A DNA stretch of 64,000 nucleotides, from contig NZ_CP197465.1 in assembly GCF_052180275.1 (NCBI RefSeq), positions 3,224,001 to 3,288,000 of the forward strand, in the 5' to 3' direction. Positions within the stretch are counted from its first letter, which is position 1; the number at the start of each line of letters is the position of its first letter. This stretch comes from Kumtagia sp052180275 (GTDB lineage: Bacteria > Pseudomonadota > Alphaproteobacteria > Rhizobiales > Rhizobiaceae). This document shows positions 35,843-43,505 of the stretch, in pieces. The position numbers were made by a program, and so were the translations under genes. The notes beneath the pieces were generated by a model. The model had not been told where the DNA came from, searched no databases, and worked only from the letters and a program-made list of their open reading frames with translations.

Positions 35843-36137
35843 TTTCCTTGCCGCCGGATTTCGCGAGAGCGACCAGCCGCTCCCGGTCGTATTTCGCATC
35901 GATGTCGGCCATCGCCTTGTCAGCCTCGGCTTCCAGATCGTCTCCGACCGGCACCGGGTCGGCCTTGCGCCATTCCGCCAGATAGGCGTCGGTTTCGGCC
36001 GCGCCGGAGCGCATCGCGGCCATGTCGATGGCTTCCGTGAAGCGCAGCGGCAGTTCCCGCTTGGCGTTGGTGCGGCCGCGCTTGACGATGATTTGGGCGG
36101 GAATGTCGCGCCAGTAGACGACGATGAGGTCGGCCAT
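35835..36137 (-). CDS. PF13769 'virulence factor' family protein
   Basis: 100 residues: DLIVVYWRDIPAQIIVKRGR at the start, then LPLRFTEAIDMAAMRSG. This is the whole-length pattern of the small family labelled 'virulence factor', whose function is not known. It is the first gene of the coupled row PF13769-MetV-like-metF. That position argues for a part in C1 or corrinoid chemistry rather than virulence. Confidence 0.75.
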   Translation of the reverse strand: MADLIVVYWRDIPAQIIVKRGRTNAKRELPLRFTEAIDMAAMRSGAAETDAYLAEWRKADPVPVGDDLEAEADKAMADIDAKYDRERLVALAKSGGKENV

Positions 36138-36274
36138 GAAAACCCTGTGTTTGCTGTTGTTGGAGCATTGCCGGAACGCGGGGAATCCCGCTCCTCATCA
36201 GACGACGCGCGGGCCTTCAAAAGCGACAGGGGGCTGTGTCGCAAATCGGCAATATCGAAATGCAGCCGCGAAAC

Positions 36275-37057
36275 CTACCAGACGCCGCGCGAAAATCCGG
36301 TCCAGAGATAGAACCACAGTGTCGGATGATACCATTGTCTCGACGGCAGGTCGGTGCCGACCGGCGTCAGCCTGCCGGCCAACGCGTCCTCAACGGCGCG
36401 GGCACAGATGTCTCGCGAAAAGGCGGCCTGGGTCAGCGCGTAGGTGGCGATGGTGTCGCCTTTGGAGGGTTTTCCACGTGCCTGGTGCAGCACCGCGCCG
36501 GTGTCGACGCCGGTGTCGACCAGATGCACGGTCGTACCGAAGTTTCCAGCGTCGCCGCTGGCCAGCGCCCAATAGCCGCCGTTCATGCCGCGGTATTTCG
36601 GCGTGATGCCGGCGTGGTAGTTCAGCACGGGGCAGGCGATCGCGGCCAATGTCTCGCGGTTCAACAGCCGGCAACCGGCGAGGAAGACCACTTCCGGGCC
36701 GATCTTTTGCAAAGCTGCGAGGAATTCCGGGCTGTTGGCTGAAGGAACCGCGATGATCCGTTCGGGCGGCGGCGAGGTCGTGTCGAGGCCGCTTTCGGCC
36801 GTCAGGCTGGCCAGACGGCGGGCGTAAAGCACCTTCGAGGTGCGGATGATCAGCATCGTGCCGATCTGCCCGGCCACCGAAATCCAGCCCTGGCGGCGAG
36901 CACGGCGCTTCAGCAGAGCCCATTTCGATTCCGGCTGCTCAAGGATGACGGTCGGCGGGCCGAACCGCGCGGCGATGGCGTTGACGATGCCCCAGACGTG
37001 GCGGCCGCCCTCGGTGACCACGACGATGCGGCGCGGCGCCCCTTTCAGAATATCCAT
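36275..37057 (-). CDS. Formyltransferase-family protein
   Basis: 260 residues. The core signature NYHAGITPKYRGMNG followed by HLVDTGVDTG carries the Asn-His...Asp set expected for formyl-THF-dependent transferases. The first 110 residues are variable. It overlaps the upstream exoD-like gene by 13 bp. The acceptor is unknown; family relatives formylate sugar amines, glycinamide ribotide or Met-tRNA. It may use formyl-THF made from the C1 pool, but it could equally belong to surface polysaccharide modification. Confidence 0.78.
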   Translation of the reverse strand: MDILKGAPRRIVVVTEGGRHVWGIVNAIAARFGPPTVILEQPESKWALLKRRARRQGWISVAGQIGTMLIIRTSKVLYARRLASLTAESGLDTTSPPPERIIAVPSANSPEFLAALQKIGPEVVFLAGCRLLNRETLAAIACPVLNYHAGITPKYRGMNGGYWALASGDAGNFGTTVHLVDTGVDTGAVLHQARGKPSKGDTIATYALTQAAFSRDICARAVEDALAGRLTPVGTDLPSRQWYHPTLWFYLWTGFSRGVW

Positions 37058-37704
37058 AGGAACATGGCCTGGATGGCGGCGACAGCCGTGCCGAAGACGA
37101 GGGCGACGACGCCGAGCGACGCGGCAGCCACCGCGCTGCCGACGGCAAAAAGAATGCCGTCGCGCTCGGACAGCGAAAGGCCGAGCAGCGCCACGGAGAA
37201 GGCTGGCAGCCAGTTGCCGAGCGGGATCGGCAAGGTGACGATGATGGCCAGCACCAGCGACATGATGCCGACGATCCGGTCGCCGCGCTTGCGCCAGAAC
37301 GGCCAGTAGCGCGGCCTGATGAACCTTTCCAGCCGCACCAGCCGAGGGACCACCCGGTCCATGATCAAGCGGAACTGCTCGGCTGAGATCGACTTTTCCG
37401 CAATGAATTTCGGCAGCCAGGCGCGCTTGCTGCCATAGGTCAACTGGGCGGCGACCACCAGCAGCGGCAGGCCGAGGATGGCCGAGGAGGGCGGCGGCAG
37501 TGGTATGAGGTTGAAGACGGCGAAGATGACGAGCAGCGCTGCAAAGCTGCGGTCACCGAGTGCGTCCAAAATGCTGGCGATGGTGACGCGATCCTTGGCG
37601 TCGGAGGCGAGGCGCGCGAAAACCTGCGACAGCCGGCGCGGCTTGCGCCGCAACGGCGCGCCGCCAGCCCGGCCGGCCTCCAAACCATCCGTCTCCGCTC
37701 TCAT
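37045..37704 (-). CDS. exoD: ExoD-family exopolysaccharide-associated membrane protein
   Basis: 219 residues with three to four hydrophobic segments and the ExoD signatures FAALLVIFAVFNLIPLPPPS, GLPLLVVAAQL and ERFIRPRYW. ExoD proteins affect exopolysaccharide production and alkaline tolerance in rhizobia; the mechanism is unknown. It is the first gene of a two-gene overlapping unit with the formyltransferase. Confidence 0.8.
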   Translation of the reverse strand: MRAETDGLEAGRAGGAPLRRKPRRLSQVFARLASDAKDRVTIASILDALGDRSFAALLVIFAVFNLIPLPPPSSAILGLPLLVVAAQLTYGSKRAWLPKFIAEKSISAEQFRLIMDRVVPRLVRLERFIRPRYWPFWRKRGDRIVGIMSLVLAIIVTLPIPLGNWLPAFSVALLGLSLSERDGILFAVGSAVAAASLGVVALVFGTAVAAIQAMFLWIF

Positions 37705-37841
37705 GCCGCCCTTACCAACGCCCGCAAGCCCCTGCGCAAGCAGTATATTCTGTTCATGGATGGGTTAAGCCTTGATGACGGCAGGATGTTCCCACGGCGA
37801 ATGTGCGGCCAAAGCGTTTGCCGCACCACCGAGCGAAATCG

Positions 37842-38435
37842 CTATCGCTTGAACTCGAGTATATCGAGCTTGGATTCGTAATAAGGCGCGGGGAATTCTA
37901 TGCGCCATTCCTTCGGTCCGGTGCGAAAGGCGTAACCGGCCTGGTCGGTGTCGGGGCCGTTGCCATAAGGTTTGATGCGTTCACCTGCGATGAAGCCGGA
38001 ACCCAGATAAATCAATCGCTTATCGCCGTCGTCGAAGAAACGGCCGGCGGTGCGCTGCGAGCCGGTGAGTTTTTCCAGCATCCAGCCGGCGCCGTTGTCG
38101 GTGACGCGGCACTTGAACCAGCCGTAGACGACCAGCTCGGCAAGGCCGCCGGCCTTGATGGTGCGGCATTGCCAGTTGCCGGTCATGTCGAAATCCTGGA
38201 ACGAAATCATGCGCTTGGCGAGGATCGCGTCGAGCACGGCGACATCCGCCGGTTCCCCTTTCCGTGCCTCGGCGAGCGCAGTCACGCGGGTCGGGCCATA
38301 GTCGTCCAGCCGCTTCTGGTCGGCTTTTGTGATCAGATTGACGATCTCGCCGGTGGCCAGCGCGGGCAGGGCGCACAGCAGGGCGAGCGCGGTGGCGGCA
38401 GCGAGGGAAGGCAGGGTTCTCATCGTCTTTTCCAT
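37842..38435 (-). CDS. Exported DUF4893 protein
   Basis: 197 residues with a signal peptide (LPSLAAATALALLCALPALA). The mature part (ITKADQKRLDDYGPTRVTAL, GNWQCRTIK, YGWFKCRVT, EWRIEFPAPYYESKLDILE) matches the DUF4893 pattern. Two cysteines may pair. It is periplasmic, of unknown function, and apparently monocistronic. Confidence 0.72.
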   Translation of the reverse strand: MEKTMRTLPSLAAATALALLCALPALATGEIVNLITKADQKRLDDYGPTRVTALAEARKGEPADVAVLDAILAKRMISFQDFDMTGNWQCRTIKAGGLAELVVYGWFKCRVTDNGAGWMLEKLTGSQRTAGRFFDDGDKRLIYLGSGFIAGERIKPYGNGPDTDQAGYAFRTGPKEWRIEFPAPYYESKLDILEFKR

Positions 38436-38655
38436 ATCTTTTCAATGTGTTGTGCAAATGGCAGCGATGCGCCCGATCGCAAAGGGGCAGCCACGGGGAT
38501 TCGCCGTGAAGTCCGGAAGAATCAATTACTTCAACATGTTGACCTTCCGGTTTCGGATTTTTTGCACGCCGGGCTTCACGCAAGCGCCATTTTTGCCGCG
38601 CCTGACGTGCCCTCGGGGGCAATTGGCTTGACCGACCCTGCCGTTCGCCTGCTTT

Positions 38656-39276
38656 TCACGCGACGCGCGACAGGACGGGAACGAGGTCGCCATAGCCGGT
38701 GAAGCGGCGCTCGTAGGCGAGGCCGAGCAGCCTTGCCGCATCCTCCGCGACCTTGTCCAGCGCCGGGTCGTCGGTCTGGGCGAGATAGACGACTTTTTCG
38801 TAGTTGCCGAAAAAATCCTTGATCAGTTCCGGGTGGCGGTCGAGGCCGAGCGGCTTCATGAAGAAACTGTCGAAGTGACGGCAGAGGAAGTCGGTCATGT
38901 AGAAGGAAAGCATGTCGCGGTCGCCTTGCGCGTCGAACGCCGTAGCGCCCTGGTAGAACGCAAAACAGTGTGGCCCGGCCATGCGCTCGACGCCGTGGCT
39001 CTCGATCACCCGGTCGAGCATGCCGCCGGTGCCGCAGTCTCCGTAGCCGACGAAAATGTGGCGGTAGCCTTCGGCCTTCGCCTTGGCGATCGCCTTGTCC
39101 ATCTCCGGTGCGATGCGGTCCGGGCGGAAATGGTATTCGGCCGGCAGGCAGGTGAGGTCGAGGTGTTCGAGCGCGCTTTGCGCCTTCACCGCCAGCACTT
39201 CGCGCGCCAGCATGCCGCAGGCGATCACCAGCACCCGCCCGTCCCGGTCAGCATTGTGGTTCTGCGCGGCATCCAT
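38656..39276 (-). CDS. DUF1638 protein
   Basis: 206 residues from the ATG at 39276 (a GTG at 39312 is also open). VLVIACGMLAREVLAV, LTCLPAEYHFRPDRIA, GYGDCGTGGMLDRVIE and AGPHCFAFYQG are DUF1638 hallmarks, with conserved cysteines that could bind metal. The family co-occurs with corrinoid methyltransferases in methanogens and Alphaproteobacteria. Its location between metF and the corrinoid genes fits that link. Biochemical role unknown. Confidence 0.8.
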   Translation of the reverse strand: MDAAQNHNADRDGRVLVIACGMLAREVLAVKAQSALEHLDLTCLPAEYHFRPDRIAPEMDKAIAKAKAEGYRHIFVGYGDCGTGGMLDRVIESHGVERMAGPHCFAFYQGATAFDAQGDRDMLSFYMTDFLCRHFDSFFMKPLGLDRHPELIKDFFGNYEKVVYLAQTDDPALDKVAEDAARLLGLAYERRFTGYGDLVPVLSRVA

Positions 39277-39333
39277 GGAACTTGTCTGCGTTTCGATAGT
39301 TGAATGTAGCACTTGTCAACGGAGGGAACTACC

Positions 39334-39471
39334 ATGACATCGACCCGCATCGCTTCACTCGCCGTCCTGCTGGCTTGTGCGCTGGCCGTTTCCGCCTGCG
39401 CCAACACTGTGCGCGGCGTCGGTAAGGACGTCAAAGGCACCGTCAACGCCGTCGAGGATACGGTCGAGTGA
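39334..39471 (+). CDS. Entericidin A/B-family small lipoprotein
   Basis: 45 residues: a lipoprotein signal (SLAVLLACALAVSACANTV) with the lipobox cysteine, then GVGKDVKGTVNAVEDTVE. The mature peptide of about 25 residues is typical of entericidin-like proteins. A strong GGAGG site lies 9 bp upstream. It is followed by a terminator at 39558. Confidence 0.82.
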   Translation: MTSTRIASLAVLLACALAVSACANTVRGVGKDVKGTVNAVEDTVE

Positions 39472-39557
39472 CCCCTTTCGAGTCAACGCGACAAAAAAGG
39501 TCCAAAAACGCGGCTTTCTTCATGTCGAAGTCTGCTGGCTGAAACGACGGATCGACG

Positions 39558-39581
39558 ACCGGCCGCCAGCGGCCGGTTTTT
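39558..39581 (+). terminator. Rho-independent terminator
   Basis: ACCGGCCGC and GCGGCCGGT (39558-39577) form a stable stem followed by TTTT, about 87 bp after the entericidin-like gene. It also lies downstream of the convergent RTX gene, so it could be used from the plus side only. Confidence 0.7.
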
Positions 39582-39690
39582 GAAGCATGTCGCCTCCAGC
39601 GCCCGCGTCGAAGACGAGAATGTCGTCTCAGGAACCGTTCGCGAGCGGGCGAGGCACGAGAACGAGCCTTGCGCGCCTTCGCCTAGCACC

Positions 39691-41802
39691 CTATGCCACG
39701 GAAAAATCCGCGTTGGTGAGCGCCAGGTTGGTGCCGATCAGGGCGAACTGGATGCCGGCGATGGCACCGGTGCCGTCCTCGTCATAGAAGACCTTTCCCG
39801 TATCGGTCTCATAGACGATGCGGTCGTCGCCGTCCTGGGCGAGACCCGTAAGGTTTGCCCGGAACGCCTCGCCTGAAATCGTACCCGGCGTCAGTGCCGT
39901 AAAGATCGCGTCGGACAGCAGGAAGCGGTCGTCGGCGACGTTGAAGTCGACAATGGTGTCGATGTTATCGGCTCCCAGCGCTGTGGCGAAGGTAAAACTG
40001 TCGGCGCCGGCAAAGCCTCGCAGCGTGTCCGCGCCGCCCTTGCCTTCCAGACGGTTGTCGCCGGCGTTCCCGAGAATCTCTTGGGCGACTTCGTTTCCGG
40101 TGAGATCGATGTCCGATGTGCCGGTTGAACCGTTGGTGGTGAACAGTTCGATGAAAACGCCCTTGCCGAGCACGTAGTCGACGGCCGCCGTCACCCGGTC
40201 CGCGGTTCCCTGCGAGGAACTCTCGACGATGACGTCGCCGGCGTTGAAAACCCGGTAGTTGTCATTGCCGCCGAGACCTCTCAGCGTGTCGGCCGCACCC
40301 TTGCCTCCGTCGTTCAGTGTGTTGACGCCGGCATTGCCGACGATTTCCTGGGTGAGTTCGTTGCCCGTCAGGTCGATGGCGACCGTCGCCGATGAACTGT
40401 TGGTGGTGAGAAGCTCCACCTCGGCGCCCTTGGTCAGCACGTAGCTCGCGGTGATGATGACCCTGTCCGCCAAGCCCGCGCCCAGTTCCTCGTTGACGAT
40501 GTCGCCGGCCTCGCCGACGCGGAAGACATCGTCGCCGCCTCCGCCGGTCATGGAGTCGTTGCCGGCCTTGCCGTCGATCGTGTCGTTCTGGCTCGACCCG
40601 GTAAGCGCGTCCTGCAGGGCGGAACCGTTGATGGTTATGGAATCGGCGCCGTTGGTGAAGAAGCTGAAGGTGAGATTGCTGAGATTGGCCGCCTGGCCGA
40701 CGGCGTTGACGATGATCTGGTCCACGCCAGCCGAGCCCGAGATCGCGGTGATCGCCGCGCCACCGATCTGGTCGCTTTCGAAAGTCGCGGTTGAGTTTCC
40801 GCTGATGAAATCGAGGCCCTCGACGCCGCTGATGGCGAGCGGGCTGAAATCGATGGCGCCGGTGTTGAAGAGACTGAGGTTGTCGATGCCCAATCCTGCG
40901 TCGACGATCTCGCCGGCGACGGCTTCCGCGCCGGCAAAGTAGCGGAAATTGTCGGCGCCCTTGTTGCCGATCAATGTGTCCAGGCCACCGCCGCCGGTGA
41001 TCAGGTCCGACGAGGCGCCGGTGCCCTTGATCGTGTCGTTCTGGGACGAACCGAACAGCACGTTGGACGAGATGCTGGTGCCTTCGATGCTGATCGCGTT
41101 GTCGGCGTCCCAGTTGACGAAGGTCGTCACTCCGCGCAGATCGACGTCGCTGCCGCGCACCCTGAGCGTAACGGTCTCGCCCGCGTCGGCGGCAAGCTGC
41201 GTGAAGCCGCCGGTGCCGATCTGCTTGCCGTTCACGATCGTGGTCTGGCCATTCGAAATCAGGCTGAGCCTTTCCACGTTCGAGAAGGCGACGAGGGTGA
41301 GGTCGTCATTGATGCCGTTCGAGGTGACCTCGTCGAAGCCGCCGAAATTATGGCTGCCGCCGTCCACCTTCGTGCCGGCGGCAAAGCTGTTGCCAGTCAT
41401 CTGGATCTTGTCGTTGCCGTTGCCGGCGCTGATCACATCGATGCCGTTCGTAAGCCCATTGCTCGTCGCGATGTTGTCGCGCTGGGCGCTTCCTGTGATC
41501 GTGTCGCTGCCGGTGGAGCCGAAGAGCTGCGTCTCGTCGGTGCCGCCCCAGTTCGTGAATTTCCAGCCTGCCGCAGAGAAGGTCGTTGCGGCGGCGAAGT
41601 CGACACGTACCCGGTTCTGGTTGGCGTCGCCGATGAGTTCCATGGTATTGGAGATCAGGCCGGCGCCGAACTGCGCCGGCGCGAAGATTGCCGTGGAAGT
41701 GGCGGGGCCTGGCGTCAGGAAAAGGATCTTGTCGATGTTGATTTCCGCCGGTCCGCCGCGGAAGTCGGTATTGCCATTATTGGTGATCGTAAGCGTGGCC
41801 AT
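39691..41802 (-). CDS. RTX-type calcium-binding secreted protein (first copy)
   Basis: 703 residues with no N-terminal signal peptide. Gly/Asp-rich segments (GSSQNDTIDGKAGNDSMTGG, GGADTLRGFAGAD) are RTX nonapeptide-like calcium sites. Two repeats of about 88 residues, each starting RV-x2-AGD and containing TTN-x-S and IDLTGNE, occupy about 430-610. The C-terminal cap (FLLSDAIFTAL, then ETDTGKVFYDEDGTGAIAG, ending LTNADFSVA) is shared with the proteins at 43506 and 51015 and is the probable type I secretion signal. No ABC/HlyD secretion genes are in the window. Function after export is unknown. Confidence 0.85.
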   Translation of the reverse strand: MATLTITNNGNTDFRGGPAEINIDKILFLTPGPATSTAIFAPAQFGAGLISNTMELIGDANQNRVRVDFAAATTFSAAGWKFTNWGGTDETQLFGSTGSDTITGSAQRDNIATSNGLTNGIDVISAGNGNDKIQMTGNSFAAGTKVDGGSHNFGGFDEVTSNGINDDLTLVAFSNVERLSLISNGQTTIVNGKQIGTGGFTQLAADAGETVTLRVRGSDVDLRGVTTFVNWDADNAISIEGTSISSNVLFGSSQNDTIKGTGASSDLITGGGGLDTLIGNKGADNFRYFAGAEAVAGEIVDAGLGIDNLSLFNTGAIDFSPLAISGVEGLDFISGNSTATFESDQIGGAAITAISGSAGVDQIIVNAVGQAANLSNLTFSFFTNGADSITINGSALQDALTGSSQNDTIDGKAGNDSMTGGGGDDVFRVGEAGDIVNEELGAGLADRVIITASYVLTKGAEVELLTTNSSSATVAIDLTGNELTQEIVGNAGVNTLNDGGKGAADTLRGLGGNDNYRVFNAGDVIVESSSQGTADRVTAAVDYVLGKGVFIELFTTNGSTGTSDIDLTGNEVAQEILGNAGDNRLEGKGGADTLRGFAGADSFTFATALGADNIDTIVDFNVADDRFLLSDAIFTALTPGTISGEAFRANLTGLAQDGDDRIVYETDTGKVFYDEDGTGAIAGIQFALIGTNLALTNADFSVA

Positions 41803-42003
41803 GATAACCTCTCAAGCAATCGCGCGGAGGCGCGCCTGCGCCGGTCCGGCTGTTTGGGTTGATGCCCCAGGAAAATTCCTTCGAATGTGCCGATTGTCTT
41901 TGCCGGGTCGTCCCGGCTGTTCGTGGCCTGTCGCCTCTCCGGGTGACATTTCCAGCTTGCGGTGTCGGTCGGCCGCCTGATCGACGCAGAGGGCCGGCGC
42001 AAT

Positions 42004-42157
42004 ATCCCGCGGCGGGATTTGAACCTCCGACAGCAGTTCTAGTCCAATGAAGGTGAAGGCTTGTGGACTTGGCAAATGTAGCCGGCGCCGAGGCGTCCCG
42101 GCGGGGATTTGCATCCGCTCATGCTGGCGCGAAGTCATCATGGTCCCGCGGCGAAAT
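42004..42157. promoter_or_regulatory. Three related GC-rich motifs between the RTX gene and the fusion regulator
   Basis: The 491-bp divergent region 41803-42293 has no gene. It contains ATCCCGCGGCGGGAT (42004-42018, palindromic), GTCCCGGCGGGGAT (42095-42108) and GTCCCGCGGCGAAAT (42143-42157). Repeated sites of this sort next to a winged-helix regulator are candidate operators. The spacing is irregular, so this is tentative. Confidence 0.35.
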
Positions 42158-42293
42158 GCCGAGCCTGAAGAACGGCGTATTTCCGTAGGGGAAAGTATGC
42201 AAATGTCTTTCGCGTGTCCTTGAGACATGCTTGATTTTCCCTTGAGGATTCCTTCATATTGCGTGCCGGCTTGCAGCCGGGGCGGGGGCCGGC

Positions 42294-43475
42294 TTGCAGT
42301 ACGCTTTCGGCGACTATCTGCTCGACATCGAGCGCATCGAGCTCAGCAAGGCGGGCGTGCCCGTCGCGGTGGAGCCACAGGTCTTCGAGGTCCTCGCCTA
42401 TCTCGTGCGTAACCAGGATAGGGTGGTCGGCAACGATGAACTGCTCGATGCCGTCTGGAAGAGGCGTGCAATATCGCCGTCGGCGCTGACCAGCCGCATC
42501 AACGCGGCTCGCCATGCCATTGGCGACACTGGAGCCGGGCAGCATCTGATCAAGACCGTGCCCCGTCGCGGCTACCGCTTCACGGGCAGCGCCACGGCTG
42601 TCACAACCCATCCAGCGCCTTCCGCTGGCGCCGCATCGATGCGCCAGGAAGTGCTTTACTGCACTTCCGGTAATGCGGTGCGCATCGCCTATGCCAAGGT
42701 CGGCATCGGCCCGCCGCTCGTCAAGACGGGCAACTGGCTGAACCATCTCGAATATGACTGGGAAAGCCCGGTGTGGAGCCATCTGCTGAGATGGCTTGCC
42801 ACCGGCCGCCAGCTCATCCGCTACGATGCGCGCGGCAACGGACTGTCGGACTGGGACGTGCAGGACCTTTCCTTCGACGCCTTCGTGCGCGATCTCGAAA
42901 GCGTGGTGGATGCCGCGGCGCTCGATCGGTTTGCGCTGTTCGGCGCATCCCAGGGGTGTGCCTTCTCCATCGCCTATGCGGTCAGGCACCCCAAGCGGGT
43001 CAGCAAGCTCGTGCTCTACGGTGGGTTCGCGCGGGGGAGGCGGGTGCGCGGGACGCCGGTCGACGTCGAGCAAGCGGAGGCGTTGACCACACTGATGCGC
43101 ACCGGCTGGGGCCAGCAGAACCCGGCGTTCCGCCAAGTGTTTACGTCGCTGTTCATACCCGGCGCCACCATGGAGCAGATGGACTGGTTCAACGAATTGC
43201 AGCGCAAGACCACCTCGCCGGAAAATGCCGTGCGGATCAGGCTGGTCTCGGACTACATGAACGTCGTCGACCTCCTGCCGCTGGTAACGGTGCCGACGCT
43301 CGTCCTGCATTGCCATGACGACGCGGTGCAGCCCTTCGAGGAGGGGCGCTTCCTGGCCGCCAACATTCCCGGCGCCCGGCTGGTGGGCCTCGAGGGACGA
43401 AACCATCTCATCCTGGCGACCGACCCCGGCTGGCTGAAATTCCAGGAGGAGATCGGGGCGTTCCTCGCCTCGTGA
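42294..43475 (+). CDS. Winged-helix (OmpR/CadC-type) DNA-binding domain fused to alpha/beta hydrolase
   Basis: 393 residues. Residues 1-100 are a Trans_reg_C winged helix (YAFGDYLLDIERIEL, EPQVFEVLAYLVRNQDRVV, TSRINAARHAIGD, IKTVPRRGYRFTG). From about 120 it is an alpha/beta hydrolase with the nucleophile elbow FGASQG, the acid in LHCHDDAVQP, and the histidine in EGRNHLIL, so the catalytic triad appears intact. There is no membrane segment. The start is a TTG at 42294. It lies between two RTX genes. The hydrolase domain may sense or hydrolyse an ester signal to control DNA binding. Confidence 0.8.
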   Translation: MQYAFGDYLLDIERIELSKAGVPVAVEPQVFEVLAYLVRNQDRVVGNDELLDAVWKRRAISPSALTSRINAARHAIGDTGAGQHLIKTVPRRGYRFTGSATAVTTHPAPSAGAASMRQEVLYCTSGNAVRIAYAKVGIGPPLVKTGNWLNHLEYDWESPVWSHLLRWLATGRQLIRYDARGNGLSDWDVQDLSFDAFVRDLESVVDAAALDRFALFGASQGCAFSIAYAVRHPKRVSKLVLYGGFARGRRVRGTPVDVEQAEALTTLMRTGWGQQNPAFRQVFTSLFIPGATMEQMDWFNELQRKTTSPENAVRIRLVSDYMNVVDLLPLVTVPTLVLHCHDDAVQPFEEGRFLAANIPGARLVGLEGRNHLILATDPGWLKFQEEIGAFLAS

Positions 43476-43505
43476 GCGGCGCGCCGCGCTGCCATGGCGG
43501 AGGCT

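Noticed and set aside
42004..42040. tRNA T-arm-like sequence on the minus strand (GGTTCAAATCC)
   Set aside because: The flanking bases do not form a five-base-pair T stem, and no acceptor, D or anticodon arms could be drawn. The similarity comes from the repeated GC-rich motif.
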